Assembly: GCF_917563915.1 (NCBI RefSeq)
Contig: NZ_CAKJTI010000009.1
Location: 1 to 64,000, forward strand
From: Bacillus rhizoplanae
GTDB lineage: Bacteria; Bacillota; Bacilli; Bacillales; Bacillaceae_G
Length of the DNA: 64,000 nucleotides
Direction: 5' to 3'
Shown here: positions 50,356 to 59,189 of the stretch, piece by piece
How the letters are laid out: every line of letters starts with the position of its first letter
Position numbering within the stretch: the stretch's first letter is position 1
The notes under the pieces: model-generated
Databases searched by the model: none
Seen by the model: only the letters and a program-made list of their open reading frames with translations
What the model was told of the DNA's origin: nothing
Position numbers and translations under genes: made by a program

Positions 50356-50819
50356 GAAATGTGCAAATTATTCTTCATGTAAATGGCGAAAGACGAGAAG
50401 TAGTTGCTAGAATGGCTGATACGCTATTACATATATTACGTCACGAACTTGATTTAACAGGAGCGAAGCCTGGCTGTGAAAATGGTGATTGTGGTGCTTG
50501 TACAGTTCTTGTTGAGGGGGTACCAATCAAGTCTTGTATTATGTTAGCTGTTGAAGCAGTTGGAAAGCAAATTACAACGATTGAGGGATTACAAGGGGCA
50601 CCCATACAACAAGCCTTTGAAGAGAAATGGGCGTTCCAATGCGGGTACTGTACACCGGGATTTATTATGAATTGCCACGGACTTGTTACACAAAGGCCTG
50701 ATGCAGATGACCGAACCATTGAAGAATGGTTAAGTTCTAATATTTGCCGATGCACGAGTTATCAAGAAATTGAGGAAGCTGTAAAGTCTGTCTTACACAA
50801 GCAGCGAGGAGATTCATAA
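50352..50819 (+). CDS. xanthine-dehydrogenase-family [2Fe-2S] subunit (PucE-like)
   Basis: A 155-residue iron-sulfur subunit with two [2Fe-2S] clusters. The plant-ferredoxin motif is GCENGDCGACTVLVEG with a later Cys in IKSCIML. The helical cluster motif is QCGYCTPGFIMN followed by NICRCTSYQEI. It transfers electrons from the molybdenum site to FAD. The ATG overlaps the end of the FAD subunit gene, and its stop is TAATG-type, overlapping the start of the next gene by one base. Confidence 0.93.
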   Translation: MRNVQIILHVNGERREVVARMADTLLHILRHELDLTGAKPGCENGDCGACTVLVEGVPIKSCIMLAVEAVGKQITTIEGLQGAPIQQAFEEKWAFQCGYCTPGFIMNCHGLVTQRPDADDRTIEEWLSSNICRCTSYQEIEEAVKSVLHKQRGDS

Positions 50820-51775
50820 TGGCTTCTACATATGATGTATTAGAAGCGTTGTTATGTTGTGAAAAACGCTGTGCGTTAGCGACGATTATTCATGTTGAAG
50901 GATCGGCATATAGAAAAGAAGGAACGATGATGCTTTTCCGAGAGGATGGTACAAAAGTAGGAATGCTAAGTGCAGGCTGCATTGAAGAAGAGCTTTTCTA
51001 CTATGCTGCAGATGTTATGGAGCATAACACTTGGGCTATTCATACATTTAATACGAAAGCAGAAGATGATTTGTCTTGGGGAGTAGGATGTAATGGTGTC
51101 ATTCATGTATTAGTGGAACATATAGATGATACCTATAAAGCGATTTTACAAGAGCTGTATATTCATCTTGCAAATGGCTCCTCCGCTTGGATGGTGAAAA
51201 ATCTTCCTTTAGAGCAAACTGCATTTATATATAATAGTGGCGATACGCTTGGTAATTGGGAAGGATCTATCCCATCGACGACTTGCTTGCAAAATGGTTT
51301 ACAAGATGAATATTATAGCCAACATTTTATACCAAAGCCCCGCCTTTTTGTTTTTGGAGCAGGAGAAGATGCAAAGCCACTCGTTCGTTTTGCGAAAGAA
51401 ACGAGCTTCTTTGTAACAGTTTGCGATTGGCGGGAGGCCTTATGTAATACCGATCACTTTCCAAATGCTGATGCATGTGTAGTTGGTTTTCCAGTAGAAA
51501 TGATACAAAAACTTTCATTACATCCAAGTGATTTTCTTGTAATTATGACGCATCACTTTGAAAAAGATCGACAATTATTGTCTCTCTTGTTAGAACAAAA
51601 CGTTCGTTATATAGGTATTTTAGGACCACGTCATCGTACAGAGCGCTTATTAGAAGGTAAACCAATCTCTCATCAACTCCATTTTCCTGTTGGAATTTCA
51701 ATTGGTGCACAAGGTCCAAGTGAAATTTCCATTAGTATCATGGCTGAAATCATCGGGCAGTTGCGGGGGAAGTGA
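50819..51775 (+). CDS. XdhC/PucA-family molybdenum cofactor insertion protein
   Basis: A 318-residue XdhC/CoxI-family protein. The N-terminal XdhC domain has ATIIHVEGSAYRKEGTMML and AGCIEEEL. A C-terminal Rossmann domain begins RLFVFGAGEDAKPLVRFA and ends GILGPRHRTERLL. The family binds molybdenum cofactor, favours its sulfuration and inserts it into xanthine dehydrogenases, and equals B. subtilis PucA in role. It is the fourth gene of the operon and stops 1 nt before the next start. Confidence 0.9.
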   Translation: MASTYDVLEALLCCEKRCALATIIHVEGSAYRKEGTMMLFREDGTKVGMLSAGCIEEELFYYAADVMEHNTWAIHTFNTKAEDDLSWGVGCNGVIHVLVEHIDDTYKAILQELYIHLANGSSAWMVKNLPLEQTAFIYNSGDTLGNWEGSIPSTTCLQNGLQDEYYSQHFIPKPRLFVFGAGEDAKPLVRFAKETSFFVTVCDWREALCNTDHFPNADACVVGFPVEMIQKLSLHPSDFLVIMTHHFEKDRQLLSLLLEQNVRYIGILGPRHRTERLLEGKPISHQLHFPVGISIGAQGPSEISISIMAEIIGQLRGK

Positions 51776-51776
51776 T

Positions 51777-52367
51777 ATGAAAATCATTGGTGTATACTTG
51801 GCGGCTGGAAATAGTAGACGAATGGGACCGGGAATACATAAACTTTCTCTTCCTTTACATAATGAACCATTAGGTAATGCAGCCCTCAAAACCGCTTTGT
51901 CCTCAAATCTCTCCGACATTATTATTGTCACAAATGACGTGAATTGGGTTTCACAATCATTACGATATGAGAACGTGCACATTTTTTCTTGTTCTCATTC
52001 TAGTCAAGGACAATCACATTCACTTCGCTGCGGTGTTAAGAAGGCAATGCATATGAAAGCGGATGGGATTGTTGTCTTACTTGCTGATCAACCCTTTATT
52101 AAAAAAGAGTTAATTAATGAATTAATAGATTGTTATAAACAAAATGAAACGGTCTATTATGTAGCAGCAAGGTATCGTGGAATTGCAAGACCGCCTGTTT
52201 TGTTTGCAAAGAAAGTATTTCCTTATTTGCAAACATTAAAAGGTGATCAAGGAGCTCGCACTATTTTTCAAGAGTCATTTGTAAAGGGCATAACGATATC
52301 ATATGAAGAAGCGTCCTTTTTTTATGATGTGAATAGTTGGAGTGATTATACGAAAATAATAAAGTGA
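51777..52367 (+). CDS. MobA-like nucleotidyltransferase (PucB/MocA-like)
   Basis: A 196-residue NTP transferase. YLAAGNSRRMG is the nucleotide-binding loop, VVLLADQPFI the Mg-binding Asp region, and RYRGIARPPVLF plus LKGDQGARTIF the active-site stretches shared with MocA and PucB. It attaches CMP or GMP to molybdenum cofactor for the hydroxylase. The start is the ATG at 51777 with GGGGGAAG upstream; the open frame extends back into the previous gene. The last base of its TGA is the first base of an inserted bcr1 copy. Confidence 0.87.
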   Translation: MKIIGVYLAAGNSRRMGPGIHKLSLPLHNEPLGNAALKTALSSNLSDIIIVTNDVNWVSQSLRYENVHIFSCSHSSQGQSHSLRCGVKKAMHMKADGIVVLLADQPFIKKELINELIDCYKQNETVYYVAARYRGIARPPVLFAKKVFPYLQTLKGDQGARTIFQESFVKGITISYEEASFFYDVNSWSDYTKIIK

Positions 52368-52475
52368 TAAAGTGAAACTTCCATCAGGGGTTTTTTTTTT
52401 TATCCCCCACCTATCTTCTTCGCTTTTCTCTTAATCTTGAGGTGGGGGTCTTACTGTCCGTTAATGCGGGATAAA
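52367..52475 (-). repeat. bcr1 repeat, internally deleted, minus orientation
   Basis: ATAAA at both ends. Right end ATAAAGTGAAACTTCCATCA, then GGGG with a T run joined to TATCCCCCACCTATC, through GGTGGGGGTCTTACTGTCC to GCGGGATAAA. The GATTGG block is missing. It lies at the end of the molybdoenzyme operon. Confidence 0.93.
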
Positions 52476-52635
52476 TATTTTTCGAAGATAGTTATTATAT
52501 ATTGAAGAAACTGATATGCTGTTAGCTTCTTAAACATCTCTATCGACATTCATAATCGAGAAGAATCTAGAAAAAGGTTTTTCATCTCGTACTTCTAGTA
52601 GTTCAATTATTGTAGCATTTGTGTTATCCTTGTCC

Positions 52636-52665
52636 GTGTGAGTCTTACTGTTAATGCGGGATAAA
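52636..52665 (-). repeat. bcr1 left-end fragment
   Basis: GTGAGTCTTACTGTTAATGC followed by GGGATAAA matches about 30 bases of the bcr1 left end. The rest of 52476-52792 holds nothing that I can support. Confidence 0.7.
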
Positions 52666-52792
52666 TAGACAGTATATTCATACAACGCTACTGTACTTAA
52701 TAGATAGTGTCATTCTAAAGGTATCATTCTAGTCTTTATAAGCATTTTTAAAAATATGTATATTTTGTGTAATACAAAGAGGTGTTAATCGG

Positions 52793-53581
52793 ATGAAATC
52801 TTATACACAATTTGAGCGAAGAAAATACATACTTGGTGAGTTAGAAAAATACAATCGAGTGATGGTAAATGATTTAGCCAAAGTGTTAAATGTTACCACA
52901 GAAACAATTCGAAGAGATTTAGATATGATGCATAAGGAAGGTAAACTTACAAAAATACATGGTGGTGCAGTTAAGAAAAAAGATCATACCATTGAATTTT
53001 ATTTTGACAAACGTCGATCTGAGAATATTGAAGAAAAACGAAAAATTGCTATGGAAGCAAGTAAATTGGTAGAAGACAATGATATTATTGCAATTGAAAT
53101 TGGAACGACTACGATGCAAATTTTGGATTTCATACATGATAAAAAGAATTTGACAATCCTAACAAACTCGATACCAGCTGTCAATAAAATTATTGAGCTT
53201 AAAGAACAGTACGATTCATTTGATTGTAAATTAATAGTCTTTGGTGGAATATTAAACTCAAATTCATTAGCATTGTCTGGAGAAATGACGTTAAACTATC
53301 TTAATCAATTTACTGTTAATAAATTATTTGCTTCATGTGATGGAATTTCTTTGGAACAGGAACTGACGTGTTCGTATATTGAGGATGCGCAGATTTTTCA
53401 GCAATTAAAGAGAAATGCAAAACAAGTTGTGATGATGATAGATGAGTCAAAGTTTAATTTAACAAAGTTTTATAAAAGCGGAAATTTTGAGGATATCGAT
53501 GCGCTGTATACAAATGCTAAACTCGATGAAAGATGGCAAAATGCGCTATTAAGTAAAGGTATTGAAGTAATAATGGTATAG
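52793..53581 (+). CDS. DeoR-family transcriptional regulator
   Basis: A 262-residue DeoR/GlpR-type repressor. The N-terminal winged helix has the family signature (KYILGELEKYNRVMVNDLAK, VTTETIRRDLD, KIHGGAV). The C-terminal sugar-phosphate-sensing domain has IAIEIGTTTMQIL, a late acidic motif DESKF and the effector loop. The family responds to phosphorylated sugars or glycerol 3-phosphate. It lies just upstream of the ABC uptake operon in the same direction and probably represses it. AAAGAGGTG precedes the ATG. Confidence 0.88.
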   Translation: MKSYTQFERRKYILGELEKYNRVMVNDLAKVLNVTTETIRRDLDMMHKEGKLTKIHGGAVKKKDHTIEFYFDKRRSENIEEKRKIAMEASKLVEDNDIIAIEIGTTTMQILDFIHDKKNLTILTNSIPAVNKIIELKEQYDSFDCKLIVFGGILNSNSLALSGEMTLNYLNQFTVNKLFASCDGISLEQELTCSYIEDAQIFQQLKRNAKQVVMMIDESKFNLTKFYKSGNFEDIDALYTNAKLDERWQNALLSKGIEVIMV

Positions 53582-53598
53582 AAAGAACATCTTAAAGT

Positions 53599-53630
53599 AG
53601 ACTATTTCTTAATGAGAAATAGTCTTTTTT
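53599..53630 (+). terminator. terminator of the DeoR gene
   Basis: AGACTATTTCT and AGAAATAGTCT form a stem with TTTTTT following, so the regulator is transcribed separately from the transport genes. Confidence 0.88.
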
Positions 53631-53663
53631 GTTATGTTTTTTTGTAAATGTATTGTTTTGTTT

Positions 53664-53703
53664 TGTTATTATGTTGATTTTACAATTCGTTAACAAAATA
53701 ACA
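53664..53703 (+). promoter_or_regulatory. possible DeoR operator region upstream of the transport operon
   Basis: TGTTATT (53664) and AATAACA (53697) are inverted copies 26 nt apart in the 120-bp gap ahead of the first permease, with a TTAAC-centred palindrome between. The position fits an operator, but this is an inference. Confidence 0.35.
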
Positions 53704-53752
53704 ACATTGTATTAATAATGTGCCCGTACAATATGAATTAGGAGGTGCAAGA

Positions 53753-54619
53753 ATGCAAATAAAATTATCAAAAGCTGTGTTCTTTTTATTACCGGTTGGA
53801 ATACCTCTAATATTGTTTTGGATCATTCCGAATTTATTTAGTTTAGGTATTAGTTTTACAGACTGGGATTTCATGACTAGTGACTTTAATTTTGTTGGTT
53901 TAGATAACTATATTAATTTGTTTACACAGGATTCTTTTATACAGGCATTGTTAAATACTCTTTATTTTGGAATTGGGACAGTCGTTCCAACGATTGTATT
54001 AGGTTTAGGTTTCGCATTGTTCTTCCGAAAGAAGTTCAGAGGCTCTGCAATTTATCAATTAATGATTTTTTCGCCTTGGGTAACACCAACGGTAGCTGTA
54101 TCCATTGTATGGTCACTTCTATATGAACCTCAATATGGAGCTATCAATAAGGCGCTAGAATTTTTCGGGATACCGGGTTTGGACTGGCTGAAGAGTAGTG
54201 ATACAGCGATGCTAGCGGTCATTATTGTAACGGTATGGAAACTAGTTGGATGGACGATGCTTTTCTATATCGGTGCACTAGAGAAAGTACCAGATAGCTT
54301 GTATGAAGCTGCTAGTATTGATGGAGCAAATTCTTGGCAGAAATTCCGATATGTAACACTACCGATGGTTTCACCAACAACTTTCTTCTTAGTTGTTGTC
54401 AATATCATTACTTCGGTGCAGGCTTATGATCAAATTAAAATTTTAACACAAGGTGGACCGAGTGGTTCGACACGAACGTTACTTTATTTATTCTTCCAAC
54501 AAGCGTTTGAACAGTTCGATATGGGGTCTGCAACGGCAATCGCATTTATTATATTAATCATTACAATTCTACTATCCGTTATTAACAAGATAATAGGTGA
54601 CAAGTGGGTGAATTATTAA
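53753..54619 (+). CDS. ABC transporter permease (UgpA-like)
   Basis: A 288-residue permease of the sugar/glycerol-phosphate (CUT1) family with six membrane helices. The EAA-loop motif that docks the ATPase is seen as EAASIDGANSWQKFRYVTLP near residue 190. Typical late phrases are ILTQGGPSGSTRTLLYLFFQ and FDMGSATAIAF. The start is the ATG at 53753 behind AGGAGGTG. It stops 1 nt before the second permease gene. Confidence 0.92.
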   Translation: MQIKLSKAVFFLLPVGIPLILFWIIPNLFSLGISFTDWDFMTSDFNFVGLDNYINLFTQDSFIQALLNTLYFGIGTVVPTIVLGLGFALFFRKKFRGSAIYQLMIFSPWVTPTVAVSIVWSLLYEPQYGAINKALEFFGIPGLDWLKSSDTAMLAVIIVTVWKLVGWTMLFYIGALEKVPDSLYEAASIDGANSWQKFRYVTLPMVSPTTFFLVVVNIITSVQAYDQIKILTQGGPSGSTRTLLYLFFQQAFEQFDMGSATAIAFIILIITILLSVINKIIGDKWVNY

Positions 54620-54620
54620 G

Positions 54621-55448
54621 ATGAATGATAAGAAAAAGACACCATTAATTTTTAAGCATATCTTTTTGACTTTATCAAGTATCTTGTTTGTTTTTCCATT
54701 CATATGGATGGTACTTGGTTCGTTTAAAACATCCAGTGAAGTATTACAAGGAGGTTTTTGGCCTAAGGAATTTCACTGGGAGAATTATCGTCAAGTATTA
54801 GACATTCTTCCATTTAACACGTATATATTTAATAGTTTTTATACTTCTTTCCTTATTACTATATATGTACTCGTTTCGTCTGCACTCTTTGCTTATATGT
54901 TGGCATTTTATAAGTTCAAAGGGAAGAACTTGACATTTAGTGTTGTCATGGCAACGTATATGATTCCTGGAGCTGTATCGTATGTTCCAGTATATGTGAT
55001 GTTAGGAAAAACGGGCTTACTTAATTCTCACTTTGGATACATTATTACTATGGCTGTTAGTGTATTCGGTATTTTCTATTTAAAACAATCATTCCATAAG
55101 ATTGGTTTTGAAACAGTAGAAGCAGCCAAAATTGATGGAGCAAGTGATTGGCGTATTCTTTGGAAGATTATTTTTCCAATGACGAAATCATCATTTGTAA
55201 CACTAGGTTTGGTTACATTTATTGGAAATTATAACAATTATATTTGGCCAGCTCTTATATTGAATGATGGCAACAAAAAATTAATTACTAACGGAATTGC
55301 TGATTATTTCATTAATAGTTCCTTAGGCCGAGATTGGTCGCACATTATGGTTGCAAGTACAATCGCTACAGTGCCACTCTTAATCGTATTTTTAGTTTTA
55401 CAAAAATGGTTCCTCTCAGGTGTTACTGATTCAGGAATAAAAGGCTAA
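54621..55448 (+). CDS. ABC transporter permease (UgpE-like)
   Basis: A 275-residue CUT1-family permease, partner of the preceding gene. Six helices, with EAAKIDGASDWRILWKIIFP as the ATPase-docking loop near residue 170. It starts 1 nt after the previous stop with no strong ribosome site of its own, indicating translational coupling. The solute-binding protein gene follows at 25 nt. Confidence 0.92.
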   Translation: MNDKKKTPLIFKHIFLTLSSILFVFPFIWMVLGSFKTSSEVLQGGFWPKEFHWENYRQVLDILPFNTYIFNSFYTSFLITIYVLVSSALFAYMLAFYKFKGKNLTFSVVMATYMIPGAVSYVPVYVMLGKTGLLNSHFGYIITMAVSVFGIFYLKQSFHKIGFETVEAAKIDGASDWRILWKIIFPMTKSSFVTLGLVTFIGNYNNYIWPALILNDGNKKLITNGIADYFINSSLGRDWSHIMVASTIATVPLLIVFLVLQKWFLSGVTDSGIKG

Positions 55449-55473
55449 CTAAACATTAAAGGAGACATTCGGG

Positions 55474-56835
55474 ATGAGAAAATTATTAATGCTTTTAACG
55501 ATTTTGTCAGTATTTGTCGGTGCGCTTGCAGGCTGTTCAGGGGGAAAAGGAAATACTGTCAAAGTAAGTAAAGAAGGGGATAAGATTGTTGTTCCGTTTA
55601 TAAACGGCGTAGGTGGTTCACTTGCAGACCAAGTAGATAAGATTGTCGAGGAATACAATAAAAGTCAAGACAAATATGTAGTGAAAACAACAAAAGCAGG
55701 TAACTACGATGAGTCTTATCAAAAGCTTCAAAGTGGATTTGCAGCGAATAACCAAGAGGCAATTGCATTGTTAGGTTCAGACGTCGTTCAAGAATATGCT
55801 AAGAAAAAGTTAATTGTACCTTTAGATCAATATGTTAAAGATGATAAGCAATTTAACAAAGAAGATTATGGAAAAGGTTTTATGAATCAAGCAACAATTG
55901 ATGGGAAATTATATGGAGTTCCTTTTTACGGTACAACTCAAATTTTTTATTACAATAAAAAAGTGTTAGCGGAAAATGGCTTTACACCTGACGATTTAAA
56001 GACGTGGGAAGGTGTAGAAAAAGTAGCTAAAAAAGTAGCAAAACGTGACGCAAGTGGAAATGTCACATACGCAGGTTGGATGCCAATGTGGGGTACGTCA
56101 AACTTAATTGACGCGGTTCGCAGTGCTGGCGGAAATGTTTTAAGTGAAGATGGAACAAAAGTATTAATCAACGATGACACTTGGGTTACAGTATGGGAAA
56201 AATTCCGTACATGGCTTCATGAAGATAAAATTATGAATATTCATTCAGGTGGAACTGGATGGGAATATTGGGATAAAACAATCATTGATTTAGTTGAAGG
56301 TAGAACGTTAGGATATACAGGCTCATCTGGTGACCAAGGATTTGTTTTTAAATCGTTAGGTAAAGGAATGACTGAGCAAGAACGCCTTGACACATTTGGA
56401 GCATTACCACAACCAGCTTGGGGTAATAATAAACCAGCGCCAAAATTAGAAAGTTATTTATTCACATTAACGAGAAATATTGATCCAGAAGTAGCAAAAG
56501 GTGCATATGACTTTATGAAATTTGCTACAAGCACTGAGAAAACGGCTGAATGGTCAATGGCAACAGGCTATATCCCTGTTCGTAACCATGTAACAGATTA
56601 TGCTCCTTATGCTGAATTTGTTAAAAAGCAACCACAAGCATTAGTTCCATTAGAGCAAGCTAATAAATATGGAGTTGCGCCATTTGTGGATCCAACAGGT
56701 GGTAAAATCAATGACGCATTAAATGTAGCTAAGGATAAAGTAGAAATTGAAGGAATCCCTGCAAAACAAGCATTAGATGAAGCGGCTAAAGTTGCACAGG
56801 AAGAATTAGATAAAGCTCTGAAAAAACAGAAATAA
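55474..56835 (+). CDS. ABC transporter solute-binding lipoprotein (UgpB-like)
   Basis: A 453-residue extracellular binding protein anchored by lipid at Cys20 or so (lipobox GALAGC). It belongs to the family 1 (MalE/UgpB) binding proteins, with the early VDKIVEEYNKSQ and GVPFYGTTQIFYYNKKVL motifs. The latter contains the Y-N-K segment of the family. It captures a sugar, glycerol phosphate or glycerophosphodiester and hands it to the two permeases. AAAGGAGA precedes the ATG. A hairpin just after the gene may stabilise the upstream part of the mRNA, as is common after binding-protein genes. Confidence 0.92.
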   Translation: MRKLLMLLTILSVFVGALAGCSGGKGNTVKVSKEGDKIVVPFINGVGGSLADQVDKIVEEYNKSQDKYVVKTTKAGNYDESYQKLQSGFAANNQEAIALLGSDVVQEYAKKKLIVPLDQYVKDDKQFNKEDYGKGFMNQATIDGKLYGVPFYGTTQIFYYNKKVLAENGFTPDDLKTWEGVEKVAKKVAKRDASGNVTYAGWMPMWGTSNLIDAVRSAGGNVLSEDGTKVLINDDTWVTVWEKFRTWLHEDKIMNIHSGGTGWEYWDKTIIDLVEGRTLGYTGSSGDQGFVFKSLGKGMTEQERLDTFGALPQPAWGNNKPAPKLESYLFTLTRNIDPEVAKGAYDFMKFATSTEKTAEWSMATGYIPVRNHVTDYAPYAEFVKKQPQALVPLEQANKYGVAPFVDPTGGKINDALNVAKDKVEIEGIPAKQALDEAAKVAQEELDKALKKQK

Positions 56836-56864
56836 AGTTTTCATGTATTACTTTGTAAAGGAAC

Positions 56865-56897
56865 GAGAGGTGCTTTTGAACCAAAGAGGTACCTCTC
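56865..56897 (+). other. intercistronic hairpin after the binding-protein gene
   Basis: GAGAGGT and ACCTCTC pair, with further partial pairing of TTTTG and CCAAAG inside. No T run follows, so mRNA processing or stability is more likely than full termination. Confidence 0.5.
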
Positions 56898-56941
56898 CTC
56901 TATATTTTGTTAAGTAAAAATAGAAAAAAGGTGTGGAAATT

Positions 56942-58369
56942 ATGATTGAAATGAAAGGTGCCATGACTCTTTCTCCATTCGTAAAAAATAAACATTGTTT
57001 TCTAATGGATTCAACCGATATTGTCAACTTTACATTAACTATCGATCAAGGGATCGGCCGAAAAATTCCGCTTTTACTAATCTTGAGAGACCCTAATGGG
57101 TATGTACGTATACAGTATCAAACGCCAATTGTTGACGAAAAATTGGTTGTTGCAAAAGATCCAAAGTTTTGTTCAGCTGGTTGCGTTGGAGGGGAAATAC
57201 CGTCTGGTAATTGGGAATTAGAAGTAGTATATACCCCTCATTGTGCAGATAAAGCACTAAAGTTTACCGGAAGAAAAATGGACTATAAGGTAAATATATT
57301 AGTGAATGACGAGTTAGAACGAGAATATAATCGAGAGCATTTTTGCAAGGAAAATGTCTTTATTGATGAATACAATTTTGAAAAGGTAATGAATGAAGAG
57401 CATCGTTGGTACAAAGGAGATTTTCATGTCCACACAGATTTAACAGATGGCGAGATGGATGACGAGCTGGCAATGAGCGTATGTGAAAAACAAGAGTTAG
57501 ATTTTTTATATGCGACGGAACACAATATTGTTATGCCGTCTTATCAAAAAGGAAGCACATTGATAATACCATCGATGGAACTTACAACTCCTTACGGTCA
57601 TTACAATGTGTTCGGGATGAAAGAATACGTTAACTTCACAGAGTATTTAGATGAATCGCTTAACGCTAAAAGCATGGATGAACTATTTTCTCTCATGAAA
57701 GAAAAAGACTATTTAATTAGTGTGAATCACGCATTTATGAAACCTTGGACGAACCAAATTAATATTGATTTAGAAAATGTTCATACAATGGAAATCATGT
57801 GTGATCCAACTTATAGCAAAAGCAAACCATCTACTTTAGAAGCTTTAAAGTTCTTCGATCAAATGTGGTTAAATGGTCTTAAAATCTGGGGGATAGGCGG
57901 AAGTGATTCTCATTTACATCCATCTAAAACATTCCCAGGATCTAAGGACCCATCGATTTATGGCGACCCAGGAACGTATGTATTATGTAATGGCTTATCT
58001 ATTAAAAACTTAAAGGATGCTATCCAAAGAGGCAGAATTTATTTTTCTCGATTTAGAAAATTAGAGATAGCTATTCAAAATGAAGGTAAAAACATTTATG
58101 TCGGCGATGAGGCTCAAGGAAATATTCGCTACAACATTCATACAGATAAACCGTGCGAGTGGAGATTGATTGTGAATGGCCAAATGATTGAAAAAGAATT
58201 TGGTAACCAAGTAACTTTTGACTTTTCTTTAAATGAAGGAACATATGCTAGAGTTGAAGGTTGGGAAGATGATGAATTAGTAGCGTTTATAAATCCTATT
58301 CATAATAACGTTAAGCGCAAGAATATTAAAACATGGCATGAAGTTTTAGGAGGACCAGAGGGTGAATAA
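56942..58369 (+). CDS. PHP-domain phosphoesterase (CehA/McbA-like)
   Basis: A 475-residue cytoplasmic hydrolase. An N-terminal beta-rich region (1-150) precedes a PHP metal-dependent phosphoesterase domain. Metal ligands are visible in GDFHVHTDLTDG, YATEHNI, SVNHAF and GGSDSHLHP. A beta-rich C-terminal region follows. In this operon it probably hydrolyses the imported phosphodiester; the family also includes carbamate and other esterases. The start is the ATG at 56942 with AAAAAGGTG upstream. It overlaps the HAD gene by 8 nt. No signal peptide. Confidence 0.85.
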   Translation: MIEMKGAMTLSPFVKNKHCFLMDSTDIVNFTLTIDQGIGRKIPLLLILRDPNGYVRIQYQTPIVDEKLVVAKDPKFCSAGCVGGEIPSGNWELEVVYTPHCADKALKFTGRKMDYKVNILVNDELEREYNREHFCKENVFIDEYNFEKVMNEEHRWYKGDFHVHTDLTDGEMDDELAMSVCEKQELDFLYATEHNIVMPSYQKGSTLIIPSMELTTPYGHYNVFGMKEYVNFTEYLDESLNAKSMDELFSLMKEKDYLISVNHAFMKPWTNQINIDLENVHTMEIMCDPTYSKSKPSTLEALKFFDQMWLNGLKIWGIGGSDSHLHPSKTFPGSKDPSIYGDPGTYVLCNGLSIKNLKDAIQRGRIYFSRFRKLEIAIQNEGKNIYVGDEAQGNIRYNIHTDKPCEWRLIVNGQMIEKEFGNQVTFDFSLNEGTYARVEGWEDDELVAFINPIHNNVKRKNIKTWHEVLGGPEGE

Positions 58370-59069
58370 AGGAATTATTTTTGATAAAGATGGAACACTT
58401 ATACAGCTAGATTCTGTCTGGTACAAAGTTGTTCATCGTGTGCTAGATGATATATTTCAAATGTATCCAAATGAAAAAAGTAAACGAAATGAATACCTAA
58501 AGATTATTGGTATGAGTGATAACGATTTTGAGAGTACGAGTTTACTAGCTTGTCAAACAAATTACTTTATTGCGGCTGCATGGTTTTCGTTATTAGAAAA
58601 TCAAAATGTGGATAAAGAGAGCTTTATTCATGAAGTATGTGCATTATTCAAAAAACACTCTACAGCAGATGATCTCGTATTTACAGAAGTGAAGGGTGCA
58701 AAGGAAACATTAAAATATTTAAAAGATCATGAATATGTAATAGGGGTTGTTACAGCAGACGACATTGATGCAGCTGTTCACTCACTTAAAATGACAGGAT
58801 TATATGATTATGTGGATTTTTTAGGTGCAGATGATGGTGTCAATAAAACAAAACCTGAAAGTGATTTTTATTATATGTTCAAAGAGAAATTTTCACTAAG
58901 TGAAGAAAATGTTTTAATGGTAGGCGATACATTAACAGACATTAAATTTGCAAGAAATAGCAATATTAAAGTAGTGGGCGTCTTATCGGGTGCGAGCAGT
59001 AAGGAAGACTTGGAAGGCGAAGCGGATTATATTTTAGACAGTATGAAGGATATTTCAAAAATTTTATAA
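58362..59069 (+). CDS. HAD-family phosphatase
   Basis: A 235-residue haloacid-dehalogenase phosphatase of the phosphoglycolate-phosphatase type. Motif I is FDKDGTLI with both Asp residues, motif II VTADD, and motif III/IV a Lys in NKTKPES and GDTLTDI. An alpha-helical cap lies between residues 15 and 90. It may dephosphorylate the product of the PHP enzyme. It starts with GTG behind GGAGGACC, overlapping the PHP gene. Its TAA stop lies within the inserted bcr1 short element (59066-59122). Confidence 0.9.
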   Translation: MNKGIIFDKDGTLIQLDSVWYKVVHRVLDDIFQMYPNEKSKRNEYLKIIGMSDNDFESTSLLACQTNYFIAAAWFSLLENQNVDKESFIHEVCALFKKHSTADDLVFTEVKGAKETLKYLKDHEYVIGVVTADDIDAAVHSLKMTGLYDYVDFLGADDGVNKTKPESDFYYMFKEKFSLSEENVLMVGDTLTDIKFARNSNIKVVGVLSGASSKEDLEGEADYILDSMKDISKIL

Positions 59070-59122
59070 AGTGAAACTTCCATCAGTGGGGGGATCTTAC
59101 TGCCCGCGAATAGCGGGATAAA
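59066..59122 (-). repeat. bcr1 short derivative, minus orientation
   Basis: ATAAA at both ends, with TTCCATCAGTGGGG joined to ATCTTACTGCCCGCG and AATAGCGGGATAAA. It lies inside the transport operon, between the phosphatase and the ATPase gene, and provides the stop of the former. Confidence 0.93.
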
Positions 59123-59189
59123 ACAACTGTGTGATTAATATTGGCGATAACAGTATCTTTAAAAATAGTTAAAATTCTAGGAGGCAATT

